From contig JANQIX010000080.1 of the NCBI GenBank assembly GCA_028281925.1, forward strand, positions 1 through 64,000: 64,000 bases of DNA. Direction: 5' to 3'. The notes beneath the pieces were generated by a model that searched no databases, had not been told where the DNA came from, and worked only from the letters and a program-made list of their open reading frames with translations. This document shows, in pieces, positions 46,996 through 55,189 of the stretch; position 1 is the first letter of the stretch; every line of letters begins with the position of its first letter. The DNA is from Alphaproteobacteria bacterium. Lineage in GTDB: Bacteria; Pseudomonadota; Alphaproteobacteria; DSM-16000; Inquilinaceae. Both the position numbers and the translations under genes were made by a program.

Positions 46996-47009
46996 TGAGT
47001 GTTTGCTCA
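46996..47009. promoter_or_regulatory. TetR-type operator 2 at the aas-like promoter
   Basis: TGAG-TGTTTG-CTCA. In reverse complement the surrounding GAGAATGAGCAAACACTCAC matches operator 1 (GAGAATGAGCGAGCGCTCAC) at all but three positions. The two centres are 53 bases apart, close to five helical turns, so the same regulator could bind both on one face of the DNA. Confidence 0.68.
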
Positions 47010-47208
47010 TTCTCCTTGTTGGTTGACCGCCGCATCACCTTGATGTGCGTGCCCTCGGCCAGGCCGGATGGGTGCGGCGCCAGCGGCAAGATTGAAGGAA
47101 CGGTATCGTTGCCGCGCGGGCTTCGCTGTGATGGCCGTCATGCGAGATCGCAAAGAGGGGGCGCGGTATCTCGAAGGTGTATCCGCTTGCCCGCCGATCC
47201 GCACCAAG

Positions 47209-47220
47209 GTGACATGTTAC
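47209..47220. promoter_or_regulatory. Candidate MazE operator
   Basis: GTGACATGTTAC is a 12-base near-perfect palindrome (one mismatched pair) 19 bases before the mazE start. Antitoxins of this type usually bind such a site to repress their own operon. The 200 bases between it and operator 2 hold no supported gene. Confidence 0.45.
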
Positions 47221-47238
47221 TTTGCTGGAGGCAGAGCG

Positions 47239-47460
47239 ATGCGAAGTCCCTCTGAGAAGATGCGGAGTTATCGGGCCCGTCTTCGGGCCTCGGGCCTGCG
47301 TCCCGTGCAGATCTGGGTCCCGGATGTCCGCAGCCCAAGCTTAAGGGACGAAGCGCGACGTCAGTCCGTTATCGCGAGCCAGTTAGCCAGCGAGCGTGAA
47401 GAGTTGGACTTTCTCGATACGGCGGCCACCGATCTCCTGAAGGATCTGCCACCCGAATGA
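47239..47460 (+). CDS. Antitoxin MazE-like (DUF3018 type)
   Basis: 73 residues; TGGAGG lies 8 bases before the ATG at 47239. The sequence MRSPSEKMRSYRARLRASGL leads into RPVQIWVPDVRSPSL, typical of the MazE-like antitoxins annotated DUF3018. The C-terminal acidic part (EELDFLDTAATDLLKDLPPE) should wrap the toxin. It overlaps mazF by 4 bases. Confidence 0.88.
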   Translation: MRSPSEKMRSYRARLRASGLRPVQIWVPDVRSPSLRDEARRQSVIASQLASEREELDFLDTAATDLLKDLPPE

Positions 47461-47783
47461 AGCGTGGCGATATCGTGACGGTCGCGATTCAGGGTGATTT
47501 CGGTAAGCTGCGGACGGCAGTTGTGGTTCAGTCGAATCTCTTCAACGACACGCATAGCAGCGTCGTTGTCTGTCCGATGACCAGCACGCTGATCGATGCA
47601 CCTTCGTTTCGCATCGGCATTCAGCCGTCCGCAGCCAACGGGCTGACACAGTCTTCACAGATGATGGTCGACAAGATCATCACGCTGCGACGGGAGAGGG
47701 TGGGTTCGCGGATTGGCGAGATCGATGGCGGCACGGAAGTTCGGCTCAACCGCAGTCTGGCGCTGTTCCTCGGGCTGGCTTGA
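47457..47783 (+). CDS. mazF: Toxin MazF, sequence-specific mRNA endonuclease
   Basis: 108 residues. N-terminal MKRGDIVTVAIQGDFGKLRTAVVVQ, with the catalytic Arg region, VVCPMTSTL with the Ser/Thr, and SSQMMVDKIITLRRERVGSRIG are family hallmarks. It cleaves mRNA (some members cleave rRNA or tRNA) at short motifs independently of translation. Translationally coupled to the antitoxin. Confidence 0.9.
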   Translation: MKRGDIVTVAIQGDFGKLRTAVVVQSNLFNDTHSSVVVCPMTSTLIDAPSFRIGIQPSAANGLTQSSQMMVDKIITLRRERVGSRIGEIDGGTEVRLNRSLALFLGLA

Positions 47784-47889
47784 TCCACGACGAAGATTCG
47801 GTGTGGCGTGAGCGATCACTTGCTTCTGTAATCTCGTCGGCGTTACTCTGAAGGTGGGGGTGGACGCAGATGCGGATGGAGGGATCGTG

Positions 47890-48882
47890 ATGATCGGTTA
47901 TGCGCGTCGTCTCTTACTGGCTGTGTGCCTGGCGGCTGCCCCGCAGCAGGCCTCGGCCGACCCCCGGCCGTCCGATTTCACAATCCCTGAGAGTGCCGTC
48001 GATGTGACGGCGCGCTATCAAAGTCTGCTGGACGGCGATGCGCTGGACCCCGCCCTGGTGGAGGCCGCATTTGCGCCGGTACGGCACCTGATGTCCGGCG
48101 TCCGGGTCGTGATCGTGCCATCGTATCTCACCGACTTGCTGATGCCCGGCCGCGAATTGGGGTTGATCGACTATTTCTCCGACCAGCAGCTCTGGCTGGA
48201 GTCGCTGGGGGCGGAGACGGTGCTGGCGCCGGTCGATACCGAGGCGACGGTCGAAACGAACGGCCGTGTACTGGTCGACATGGTGGAGGCCAGCGACCGA
48301 CCGGTCTGCTTCATCAGCCATTCCAAGGGCGGCATCGACACCCTGGAGGCGATGATCCACATGACGACGGCGGAGCTCTCTGGCGTCAGATGCTGGATCG
48401 CACTGCAGGCGCCGTTCGGCGGCAGCCCCATTGCCGACGCGGCGGCGGGCTGGGAAGACGCGCGGATGATCATCGACGAGTTGCTGGCCGCGCTTGGCGG
48501 CTCCGGCCGGTCGCTGGACGATCTGACGGTACCGATCCGGCAAGCCTATATGCGCCGCGCCGATGATACGATCCGAGAGGTCACCTGCCACGTGCCGGTC
48601 CTGTCCGTCGCGACTGTCATGCCCCAGCCAGAAGGCTGGCTGCCGCAGTCGCGGTTCGAGCCTGGCCGGCTGTGGATGGCGTGGCACGGCATCTGGAGCG
48701 ATGGCGTCGTGCCGACCTATGCGTCGATCCTGCCGCATGCGCCCTACATCATCGTGGACGGACTTAATCATACGGACACGGTCGACGGCGACCGCCCCTT
48801 CGGCGATCGCATCCACAACGATGTCGTGTTTCTGAAGGCGCTGCTGGCCATCGCACTGCGCGCGCCCGTCTGTGCGGTTTGA
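47890..48882 (+). CDS. Secreted alpha/beta-hydrolase (lipase/esterase-like)
   Basis: About 330 residues. The ATG at 47890 follows GGAGGGA and begins a signal peptide (MIGYARRLLLAVCLAAAPQQASA). The probable nucleophile is Ser in FISHSKGGIDTLEA, a variant of GHSxGG; His in GLNHTDTVDG may complete the triad. It resembles PGAP1/lipase class proteins by pattern only. The substrate is unknown. It is 106 bases downstream of mazF, same strand. Confidence 0.75.
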   Translation: MIGYARRLLLAVCLAAAPQQASADPRPSDFTIPESAVDVTARYQSLLDGDALDPALVEAAFAPVRHLMSGVRVVIVPSYLTDLLMPGRELGLIDYFSDQQLWLESLGAETVLAPVDTEATVETNGRVLVDMVEASDRPVCFISHSKGGIDTLEAMIHMTTAELSGVRCWIALQAPFGGSPIADAAAGWEDARMIIDELLAALGGSGRSLDDLTVPIRQAYMRRADDTIREVTCHVPVLSVATVMPQPEGWLPQSRFEPGRLWMAWHGIWSDGVVPTYASILPHAPYIIVDGLNHTDTVDGDRPFGDRIHNDVVFLKALLAIALRAPVCAV

Positions 48883-48954
48883 CCGATCAGGGTTCGCAAA
48901 CCGGAGATATCGACGGTGACGCCCCCTTGGCCGGGGCCACGCGCACAGGCTAGA

Positions 48955-48968
48955 GTGAGCGATTACAC
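48955..48968. promoter_or_regulatory. Possible TetR half-site upstream of tetR
   Basis: GTGAGCGATTACAC contains GTGAGCG, identical to one arm of operator 1, but the second arm is degenerate. It is 24 bases before the tetR start. It could be a weak autoregulatory site linking this regulator to the aas-like promoter. Confidence 0.3.
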
Positions 48969-48991
48969 GGTTCCTCTGGTCAGTGGTGGCG

Positions 48992-49561
48992 ATGCGCAAG
49001 GGTGATGTGACGCGGGAGAGGCTGCGCCGGGCGGCGCTAGAGCTGTTCGTCGAACAAGGGGTCACGGAGACCACCACCCGAGACATCGCGGCCCGCGCCG
49101 AGATCGCCGAGGGCACGATCTACCGGCATTTTCCCAGCAAAGACGATCTGGCCGCCGATCTGCTGCGCGACCAGTTGAGCCGCATCGGCGAGGCGCTGCA
49201 TGCGGCCGATCAGACCCATCCCGATCTGCCGGCGAAGGTGCGCGCTTTCGTGCGCTGCTATTGCGATATGGCCGATGCCGACTGGCACGGCTTTTCCTAT
49301 CAGCTTCTCTATCAGCATGTCTGGCTGCGACGGCTGCCGCAGCCTCCGTCGCGCAACCCCGTGACGGTGGTGCGCGACGCCATCGAGCGCGGAATGGCGG
49401 CCGGCGAGATCCCCGCGCGCGAGATCGAGCTGGTGCTGGGCATGGCGCTCGGCGTCGTGATGCAGACGGCCATCCAGAAGCTCTACGGCAGCCTGGACGG
49501 CGCCATGTCTGATTACGCCGACGAGGTGGCCGAAGCTGTGTGGCGCGTGGTCGGGATGTAG
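48992..49561 (+). CDS. TetR family transcriptional regulator
   Basis: About 189 residues. The N-terminal helix-turn-helix (about 8-54) has TRERLRRAALELFVEQGV, TTTRDIAARAEIAEGTIYRH and FPSKDDLAADLL. The C-terminal ligand domain is helical with an aromatic-rich stretch (WHGFSYQLLYQHVWLRR). A GTG 9 bases upstream is an alternative start. It is the nearest candidate for the two operators at 46943-47009, and it also precedes the peroxiredoxin/oxygenase gene on the same strand. Confidence 0.9.
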   Translation: MRKGDVTRERLRRAALELFVEQGVTETTTRDIAARAEIAEGTIYRHFPSKDDLAADLLRDQLSRIGEALHAADQTHPDLPAKVRAFVRCYCDMADADWHGFSYQLLYQHVWLRRLPQPPSRNPVTVVRDAIERGMAAGEIPAREIELVLGMALGVVMQTAIQKLYGSLDGAMSDYADEVAEAVWRVVGM

Positions 49562-49672
49562 GCGGGCGACCGGCCGCAACAGGCAGCTGTCACGGAAGAT
49601 TGTCTTGCCCGCGCCCGTCTCTGCCCTACCTGGCAAGGCGTTCCTTTCCCGAAGAATATGCCGGAAGGCATC

Positions 49673-50782
49673 ATGCCGATGATCCCATCGCTTCCCCAGC
49701 TCAGCCCTGGGGATCGGGCGCCGAACTTTCTGTTGCCGGCTGCCGACGGTTTTCTCTGGGTGTTCTACGAGCGCGTTCGCGGTTTCCGGAACCTTCTCGT
49801 CCTGGCGGCAGAGCCTGACGAGACGGCGCGCACCCTGCTCGCCGATCTTGCTGAGCGCCATGGCAGGCTGTTGGATATCGGGGTCGACGTGTTTGCGGTG
49901 GTGGGCGGCGATGTCGAAACGGCGAAGCGCCTGACCGACGAACTGTCGCTGCCCTTCATGGTCTATGCCGACCCCAAGGGTGAGATGCTGGGTGGCTATG
50001 CTCAGGGGTTGGGACGGCAGCTGGACGGGCCGCTCTGCCTGATGCTGGACGAGAATCAGCGCCTCTTGCAGACGCTTGGGCCGGAATTGCTCGCCTCTTC
50101 CGCCGGGACCGGTCTGGCGGCAGCGGCGGAGGCTTTCTACCGCGCAGACCCTCTACAGCCGGGCCAGCTGATGTACCATGCCGCCCCCGCGTTGATCGTG
50201 CCGAACGTGCTGGACCGGGATACCTGCCACGCGCTGATCGCGCGCTGGCGCGACGAAGGGCATGAGGAAGGCAAGACCCAGTCCCGCGACGCTTCGGGCC
50301 GCGACGTTGTCCAGACCGAGCATTCTGTGAAGAAGCGCCGCGACCACCGCATCCGCGACCAGGCGCTCAGTCGGGATCTCGCGAACCTGATCGGCCGCCG
50401 CATCGCGCCGGAGCTGAGCAAGGCCTATCTCTTGCCCAGCTTCCGTTTCGATGCCTTCGTAATCACCTGTTACGATGCCGATCGGGGTGACTATTTCCGC
50501 CCCCACCGCGACAACACCACGCGGGAAACTCAGGACCGCATGTTCGCGCTGACGCTGAACCTGAACACGGGCGAGTTCGAAGGCGGCGGCCTGCGCTTTC
50601 CGGAGTACGGCCCCACGCTCTATTCCCCACCGGCCGGCGGCGCGATCCTGTTTTCCTGCTCGCTGATGCATGAAGCGACACCGCCGACCAAGGGTCGCCG
50701 CTTCACCCTGCTCAGCTTCCTGCGCGACCCCAATCCCAAGGGCCAGGCCAATCCACTGGGAGTGTGGGGGCGGGGCGGATAG
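49673..50782 (+). CDS. Peroxiredoxin-like domain fused to 2OG-Fe(II) oxygenase (prolyl 4-hydroxylase type)
   Basis: About 369 residues. The N-terminal third (about 8-155) follows the AhpC/TSA fold pattern (PGDRAPNFLLPAADG, LPFMVYADPKGEMLGGYA) but has no cysteine in its first 121 residues, so peroxidase chemistry is lost. The C-terminal part (about 170-350) is a double-stranded beta-helix dioxygenase with Fe ligands H278 and D280 (FRPHRDNTT) and H333 (SLMHEATPP), and 2-oxoglutarate-binding R343. The start is set at 49673, where GGAAGG lies 4 bases upstream; 49658 and 49679 are alternatives. It probably forms an operon with the RidA and hydrolase genes. Confidence 0.87.
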   Translation: MPMIPSLPQLSPGDRAPNFLLPAADGFLWVFYERVRGFRNLLVLAAEPDETARTLLADLAERHGRLLDIGVDVFAVVGGDVETAKRLTDELSLPFMVYADPKGEMLGGYAQGLGRQLDGPLCLMLDENQRLLQTLGPELLASSAGTGLAAAAEAFYRADPLQPGQLMYHAAPALIVPNVLDRDTCHALIARWRDEGHEEGKTQSRDASGRDVVQTEHSVKKRRDHRIRDQALSRDLANLIGRRIAPELSKAYLLPSFRFDAFVITCYDADRGDYFRPHRDNTTRETQDRMFALTLNLNTGEFEGGGLRFPEYGPTLYSPPAGGAILFSCSLMHEATPPTKGRRFTLLSFLRDPNPKGQANPLGVWGRGG

Positions 50783-50818
50783 CGTTGGGGCCACTGTTCA
50801 GTGGAGGAGCAAGGTCTG

Positions 50819-51205
50819 ATGAAACCCATCGTGCCGAGGGAACTCCGCGCCTACTACGACGATTGGAGAATGTCGCCCGGCCTTGAGGCGGATGGGTTTC
50901 TCTTCCTGACTGGCTTCACCGGCTCCGGCGCTGACGGCACTCTTTCAGCCGACCCCGGGATGCAGATTCGCGCGGCCTTCGACAAGGTCGCGCTCGTCTT
51001 GACGGAGGCCGGGTTGGATTTCGGCGCGGTGGTGGAGATGACCACATACCATGTCGGCCTTAAGCAGCACCTCGATCTCTTCAGGAGCATTCGGGCCGAC
51101 TATGTGCGGGAACCCTATCCGGCCTGGACTGCCATTGAGGTCGCAGGCTTCGTGCGCGAAGGCGCGATCGTCGAGATCAGAGCCATCGCCCGGCGCAAAT
51201 GCTGA
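50819..51205 (+). CDS. RidA/YjgF family protein
   Basis: 128 residues. RidA proteins deaminate reactive enamines/imines, and relatives have other small-molecule roles. TGFTGSGADG, DKVALVLTEAGLDFGAVVEMTTY and YPAWTAIEVAGFVREGAIVEI (cut here) show the fold; the Arg that binds the substrate carboxylate in true RidA is replaced in the segment before Ala-Trp-Thr, so the activity may differ. GGAGGAGC precedes the ATG by about 11 bases. It overlaps the next gene by 7 bases. Confidence 0.85.
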   Translation: MKPIVPRELRAYYDDWRMSPGLEADGFLFLTGFTGSGADGTLSADPGMQIRAAFDKVALVLTEAGLDFGAVVEMTTYHVGLKQHLDLFRSIRADYVREPYPAWTAIEVAGFVREGAIVEIRAIARRKC

Positions 51206-51918
51206 TCGGGGCCATGACGTCGATGCACAAGACAGCCATCTGCATCGCCGGTTTCGGCGATAACGCCTCGATGTTCGAGCCGCTGGCGCGGACGCCGTTG
51301 GCCGAGGCCTGCCGGCTTGAGCTGCTTCACCTGCCGGGGTTCGGCGCCGGTATTGCGCTGAGGCCGACGACGCTGCAGGCACTTGGCGACCACGTGACTG
51401 CGAAGGCAGCGGAAGTCGGCGCCACCATCGTCATCGCGCATTCCGTCGCGTCGATCATCGCGTCGCTGGCAGCACGTGACCCGGCTAGCCCCATCGACAC
51501 GGTCATCTCGCTGGAAGGCAACCTGACTGCAGCCGATGCATACTTCTCGGGGACCGCGGCGAACTATCCGGACCCCGAATCCTTCCGGTCTTCCTTCATG
51601 GCGAAGCTGCAGCGCAAATCGGACCCCTTGCTTGCGCGATATCGCACGGTCGTGGCGGAGGCTGATGCACTGGCGCTGTGGCAGCTCGGATGCGACGCGA
51701 AGCGCTTTTCCGACGAGGCCGTGCCGGGAGAGGTGCTGATGCAGGCGCGTCACGCCGCCTACCTCTACAATCCCGCGAACTGCCCACCGGAGACGCTGGA
51801 CTGGCTGGAGCGCCATCCGCTGCCCCGAACCCGGCTTGACGGTGCATCGCACTGGCCGACCCTGGATCAGCCGGACCAGACTGCGCGCGCCATCCTGGAC
51901 GCCCTCTCCGGCACGTGA
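51199..51918 (+). CDS. Alpha/beta-hydrolase
   Basis: 239 residues, cytosolic. Pattern of a small alpha/beta-hydrolase: CIAGFGDNASMFEPL near the oxyanion hole, nucleophile Ser in IVIAHSVASIIAS (A-H-S-V-A in place of GxSxG), and a late His in DGASHWPTLDQP. Substrate unknown. Start overlaps the RidA gene stop, so the two are coupled; together with the oxygenase fusion it suggests a small-molecule pathway. Confidence 0.8.
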   Translation: MLIGAMTSMHKTAICIAGFGDNASMFEPLARTPLAEACRLELLHLPGFGAGIALRPTTLQALGDHVTAKAAEVGATIVIAHSVASIIASLAARDPASPIDTVISLEGNLTAADAYFSGTAANYPDPESFRSSFMAKLQRKSDPLLARYRTVVAEADALALWQLGCDAKRFSDEAVPGEVLMQARHAAYLYNPANCPPETLDWLERHPLPRTRLDGASHWPTLDQPDQTARAILDALSGT

Positions 51919-51938
51919 GGGCAGCCGGCAGCGACAGA

Positions 51939-52910
51939 TTACACCGTTCGGGAAATCGGCGCCGATCCGCGCCGCTTGAACAACCGGCCATCGATGGCGG
52001 CGAGGCCAAGGCCGATCAGTGCCATGCCCAGAGCATGCACCCAGCCCAGGCGCTCGCCCAGTACCAGCGCGCCGAGCAGGATCGCCGAAACCGGGATCAG
52101 GAAGGTCACCAGCAACAGGTTGGTGGCGCCCGCGCGCTGCAGGATCTGGAAATAGAGGATGTAGGCGCACGCGGTCGACAGCACGGCCAGGGCGACGATG
52201 GACGCCCAGGTGATGGCCGACGGGGCAGCCAGCATCCAAGGCTGGTCCACCATCAGGGCGGCCGGGGCCAGGATCAGGGTCGAAGCAGTCACCTGTCCGG
52301 CCGCCGTCACGATCGGATCAACCCCGAGGCGCTTGAACCTTCGGCCAAAGACACCCGCGAACGCGTAAGAGAGTGCGCCGCCGAGAACGGCAACCTGCGC
52401 CAGGACCCCGGCGCCAAGGCCCGAGAGCGCATCAAGACCGATCATGACGATGACGCCGAGGAACCCGACGGCGACCCCGACCAGCTTTAATGGGCTCGCC
52501 CGTTCGTCGGCCAGCAGCAGGGCGGCGATCACCACCGTGAACAGCGGCGTGGTGGCGTTCAGGATCGAGGCCAGGCCCGAGGCAATGGTCTGCTGCCCCC
52601 AGACGATCAGGCCGAATGGCACGACATTGTTCAGCAGGCCCATGCCGAAGAAAGCGCCCCAGACCGCGCGGCCCTTCGGCACCGTCCGGCCCATCAGCAG
52701 CACGATCGTCCACAAGACTATCGCTGCGAGACCGACGCGCAGGACGACGATCGTCAAGGTCGGCAGGTCCGCCACGGCAACGCCGATGAAGAAGAAGGAC
52801 CCGCCCCAGAGAACCGACAGCGTCAGCAGCATGGCCCATTCGACGAACCCCATCGACTGGCTGATGGCCGTGGGCGCCTGGTCGGGCTGCGAGACGTGCG
52901 GACGGGTCAT
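51939..52910 (-). CDS. EamA family (DMT superfamily) metabolite exporter
   Basis: 323 residues with ten membrane helices made of two EamA repeats (about 20-155 and 175-305): LTLSVLWGGSFFFIGVAVA at the first helix and ILNATTPLFTVVIAALLLADER at the end of repeat 1. Such proteins export amino acids or other small metabolites. Convergent with the hydrolase gene. Confidence 0.9.
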   Translation of the reverse strand: MTRPHVSQPDQAPTAISQSMGFVEWAMLLTLSVLWGGSFFFIGVAVADLPTLTIVVLRVGLAAIVLWTIVLLMGRTVPKGRAVWGAFFGMGLLNNVVPFGLIVWGQQTIASGLASILNATTPLFTVVIAALLLADERASPLKLVGVAVGFLGVIVMIGLDALSGLGAGVLAQVAVLGGALSYAFAGVFGRRFKRLGVDPIVTAAGQVTASTLILAPAALMVDQPWMLAAPSAITWASIVALAVLSTACAYILYFQILQRAGATNLLLVTFLIPVSAILLGALVLGERLGWVHALGMALIGLGLAAIDGRLFKRRGSAPISRTV

Positions 52911-53078
52911 GGGCGTTCAAAAAGTTCAGGGCGGGCGCGTTGAGGCTAGCGGCCGGGTGCTAGGCTGCCATCCGTTTCTTGCGCAGCAATTCTTCGGGTT
53001 GGCTGCGCGACGGAGAGTCCGCTCTGCTGCGTTTAGGGGTCCGTGACTGCTTGCATCCACCACTGGGAAGGACCCGTC

Positions 53079-53348
53079 ATGACCCGTTTTCTGCTTGCCG
53101 CTCTGGTCGCCGCCGGCATCGTCTCGGCCGCGGCTCCTGCTTCGGCCGACCTTGAGCATCCCCGCTTCTGGGACCGGGTGGAAGACCGTGTGGACCGCGT
53201 CGAGAACCGTATCGACCGGCGCTACACCTGGGGGCCGGCCGACCGCATCGAAGATCGCATCGATCGTCGCGAAGACCGTTTCGACCGGCGTCACGACCAA
53301 GTTGTGACCCCGATCGATCGCTGGGGCTGGCGCCACCGCGGCTGGTGA
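53079..53348 (+). CDS. Small secreted Asp/Arg-repeat protein
   Basis: 89 residues. Start 53079 follows GGAAGGA; signal peptide (MTRFLLAALVAAGIVSAAAP, cleavage near ASA-DL). The mature part of about 67 residues is built from charged repeats (DRVEDRVDRVENRIDRR, then DRIEDRIDRREDRFDRR) with alternating acidic and basic residues, ending WGWRHRGW. Probably helical with salt bridges. The family is not recognised; periplasmic or secreted location is likely. Confidence 0.72.
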   Translation: MTRFLLAALVAAGIVSAAAPASADLEHPRFWDRVEDRVDRVENRIDRRYTWGPADRIEDRIDRREDRFDRRHDQVVTPIDRWGWRHRGW

Positions 53349-53377
53349 TGCGGCAGCCCTCTTTAGGCAATCGTCGT

Positions 53378-53408
53378 GGCCCGGGGTGGGCATGGGTCGC
53401 CCCGGGCC
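53378..53408. terminator. Convergent terminator hairpin
   Basis: GGCCCGGGG (53378-53386) and CCCCGGGCC (53400-53408) form a perfect 9-bp stem with a 13-base loop between the convergent stops at 53348 and 53419. No clear T-run. Confidence 0.6.
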
Positions 53409-53418
53409 GCTGCGGCCG

Positions 53419-53961
53419 TTACCGCCAACCCAGTACGATGACCCAGTAGTTCCCGGGCACGCGGCCGGCCGGCCGGCCCTCGGCATAGCCGACACCCAGG
53501 TCGCGCACATCGGGCAGCAGCATGTTGGCGCGATGGCCGGGGCTCTCCATCCAGTCTGCAACCGTTTCCGGCACGCTTGTTTGGCCCTGGGCGATGTTCT
53601 CGGCATATTCGCGATACCGGTACCCGGCCCGCAGCACGCGGTCGCCGGCGCCGGAGCCGTCCGATCCCGTATGCGACAGCTGCCCGCGTGCCGCCATGTC
53701 GACCGCATGGGCCTGTGCCGCCCCGTCCAGTTCCGCCGACAGCGTCAGGGCGCCCAGGCCGCTGGCCGAGCGGATCCGGTTCACCTCCACCAGCATCTGC
53801 TGGCGGATCTGGCCGATGCCATAGAACACAGGCGTGGTCTGCGCGGCAGGCTGCAGCTGGCCGACGGGCGGGCCTCCGGGCCCGGGCTGCGGCGAGGAAC
53901 AGCCCGCAAGGGCCGCGATACACAGCAGAACGGCCGCCAGTCGTGTTGTCCTGTGTTCCAT
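53419..53961 (-). CDS. CAP-domain (SCP/PR-1-like) lipoprotein
   Basis: 180 residues. Lipobox ALAGC (Cys21), a Pro/Gly-rich linker (about 22-45), then the CAP domain: VNRIRSASGLGALTLSAELD, HAVDMAARGQLSHTGSDG, YAENIAQG and WMESPGHRANMLLPDVRDLGV. The His/Glu cavity residues of the family (H in SHT, E in YAEN, H in GHRAN) are retained. Bacterial CAP proteins are envelope proteins of mostly unknown activity. Confidence 0.9.
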   Translation of the reverse strand: MEHRTTRLAAVLLCIAALAGCSSPQPGPGGPPVGQLQPAAQTTPVFYGIGQIRQQMLVEVNRIRSASGLGALTLSAELDGAAQAHAVDMAARGQLSHTGSDGSGAGDRVLRAGYRYREYAENIAQGQTSVPETVADWMESPGHRANMLLPDVRDLGVGYAEGRPAGRVPGNYWVIVLGWR

Positions 53962-54249
53962 ATGATCTCCGGAAGGCTGATTGCGGCATTCTTTCGTGGG
54001 CGCAACCCTACGCCAGCGTCGCGACCGGCGGAACCGCGGATCGGCGCGACCCCGGCCGAGCCGGACGGCGGAGCATTGACTTCGTCCGGGATGCGTCTAC
54101 CGTTTGTTCAGATCTTCGTACGGGCCACACTTCGCGCGTTCTGGGCTCGTTGGGTCCGTTCCTGGCCTTTCACCCCCAGCGGAGTTCTGTCGGAGCTCGA
54201 CGCCTCGTCGGCGGAGTCCGGCGCCGCATGACAGACCTGGAGTAGACGG

Positions 54250-54459
54250 ATGCCAAAGGGAACGGTCAAATGGTTCAGCCCCGTCAAGGGCTTCGGTTTC
54301 ATTGAGCCCGAAGACGGGAGCAAGGATGCGTTCGTCCACGTCTCTGCCGTAGAGCGGGCCGGATTGAATACGCTGAATGAAGGCCAAGTGGTCGAATACG
54401 AACTGGTGCGCGACGCGAAGAACCGGTTTTCGGCGGAGAACCTGCGCGTCGCCGAATAG
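54250..54459 (+). CDS. Cold-shock domain protein (CspA family)
   Basis: 69 residues, one OB-fold. [20 protein letters not shown] contains RNP1 (KGFGFI) and DAFVHVSAV contains RNP2 (FVHVS). It binds single-stranded RNA/DNA as an RNA chaperone. GGAG lies 8 bases upstream of the ATG. About 290 bases separate it from the divergent CAP gene, which leaves room for the long 5' leader usual for csp genes. Confidence 0.95.
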   Translation: MPKGTVKWFSPVKGFGFIEPEDGSKDAFVHVSAVERAGLNTLNEGQVVEYELVRDAKNRFSAENLRVAE

Positions 54460-54670
54460 GCATCGCAGGGACGGTTGTCCTTACCCATGGTCGGGGCCGG
54501 CTTTGGATCTTTGGTGACGTCCCCATGAGCTAGCCGTGCGACGACCGGCAGAAGGATCCGTTTAATCCGGCGCTGTATGAGTTTGTCTGCGCCAACTATC
54601 CCCTTGTCCGGCTGCTCGGGAGCGACGGGGACTTTCACGGCGAATTGTTCGGGTCAGTCTGCCCCACGAG
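54460..54670. other. Non-coding or decayed sequence after the cold-shock gene
   Basis: A 55-codon stretch open on the plus strand (from about 54533, containing DPFNPALYEFVCANYPLVRL) looks protein-like but lacks a start and is followed by the transposase remnant in another frame. I do not recognise it. It could be a fragment of a lost gene. Confidence 0.35.
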
Positions 54671-54930
54671 ACGAAGCGCCGAGCTGCCATCGGGCCGATG
54701 AAAGGCCATCCGAAGGATGAGCACCGTCTGGGTCGCAGCCTGCTGAAGGGCCGTGAGCACCGACCGCGCCGACTCCATCCTCGCTGCCGTCAACTACAAC
54801 CTAAACCTGCTCCCGAGATGGCTGCTATCACTTTTGCGTGGGCTGTTCCAGGCCCTCACCGCAGCCCGAACGGCCAACTCCTACTCCTCATAAACAGCGC
54901 CGACAGCGTTCTTCAGGGACGATTAATGAG
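54671..54930 (+). pseudogene. IS5-family transposase 3' remnant, copy A
   Basis: Reads TKRRAAIGPMKGHPKDEHRL, then GRSLLKGREH, and after a one-base insertion (about 54762) DRADSILAAVNYNLNLL with a hydrophobic tail ending ALTAARTANSYSS and TAA at 54891. This matches the C-terminus of IS5-family DDE transposases (IEPVIGHLK..HRM.RNYLKG..GD..NA.LAAAGYN). The catalytic Glu of IEP is replaced by Gly and the frame is broken, so it is dead. The part after the stop up to about 54930 is shared with copy B. Confidence 0.72.
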
Positions 54931-55189
54931 AATAAGCGCTCTCGAGTTCGGGGAAAAAGTCTGAAATCTTACAGTATTATGGAAGATGGCATGAGGAGAT
55001 CCGCCTCATGAGGGAGCATAATGAAAACAGATGAACTCATAAATTTTTGAATCTTGGTTGGAGAGTCATCATATTGACTTTCCTCTGGACATTTTTTGAG
55101 GCCTTGCTAAATATAGCGCCGCTTGATATTGGCACTCTTGGAGTAAATGCTCCTCCTCCCAATCACCGGCAATCAGAGGGTAATTCAAC
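54931..55189. other. AT-rich spacer before the NTF2-like gene
   Basis: About 260 bases, far richer in A+T than the rest of the window. It contains the perfect 7-bp hairpin CATGAGG-N7-CCTCATG (54990-55010) and probably the promoter of the downstream gene. No reading frame is supported. Confidence 0.5.
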
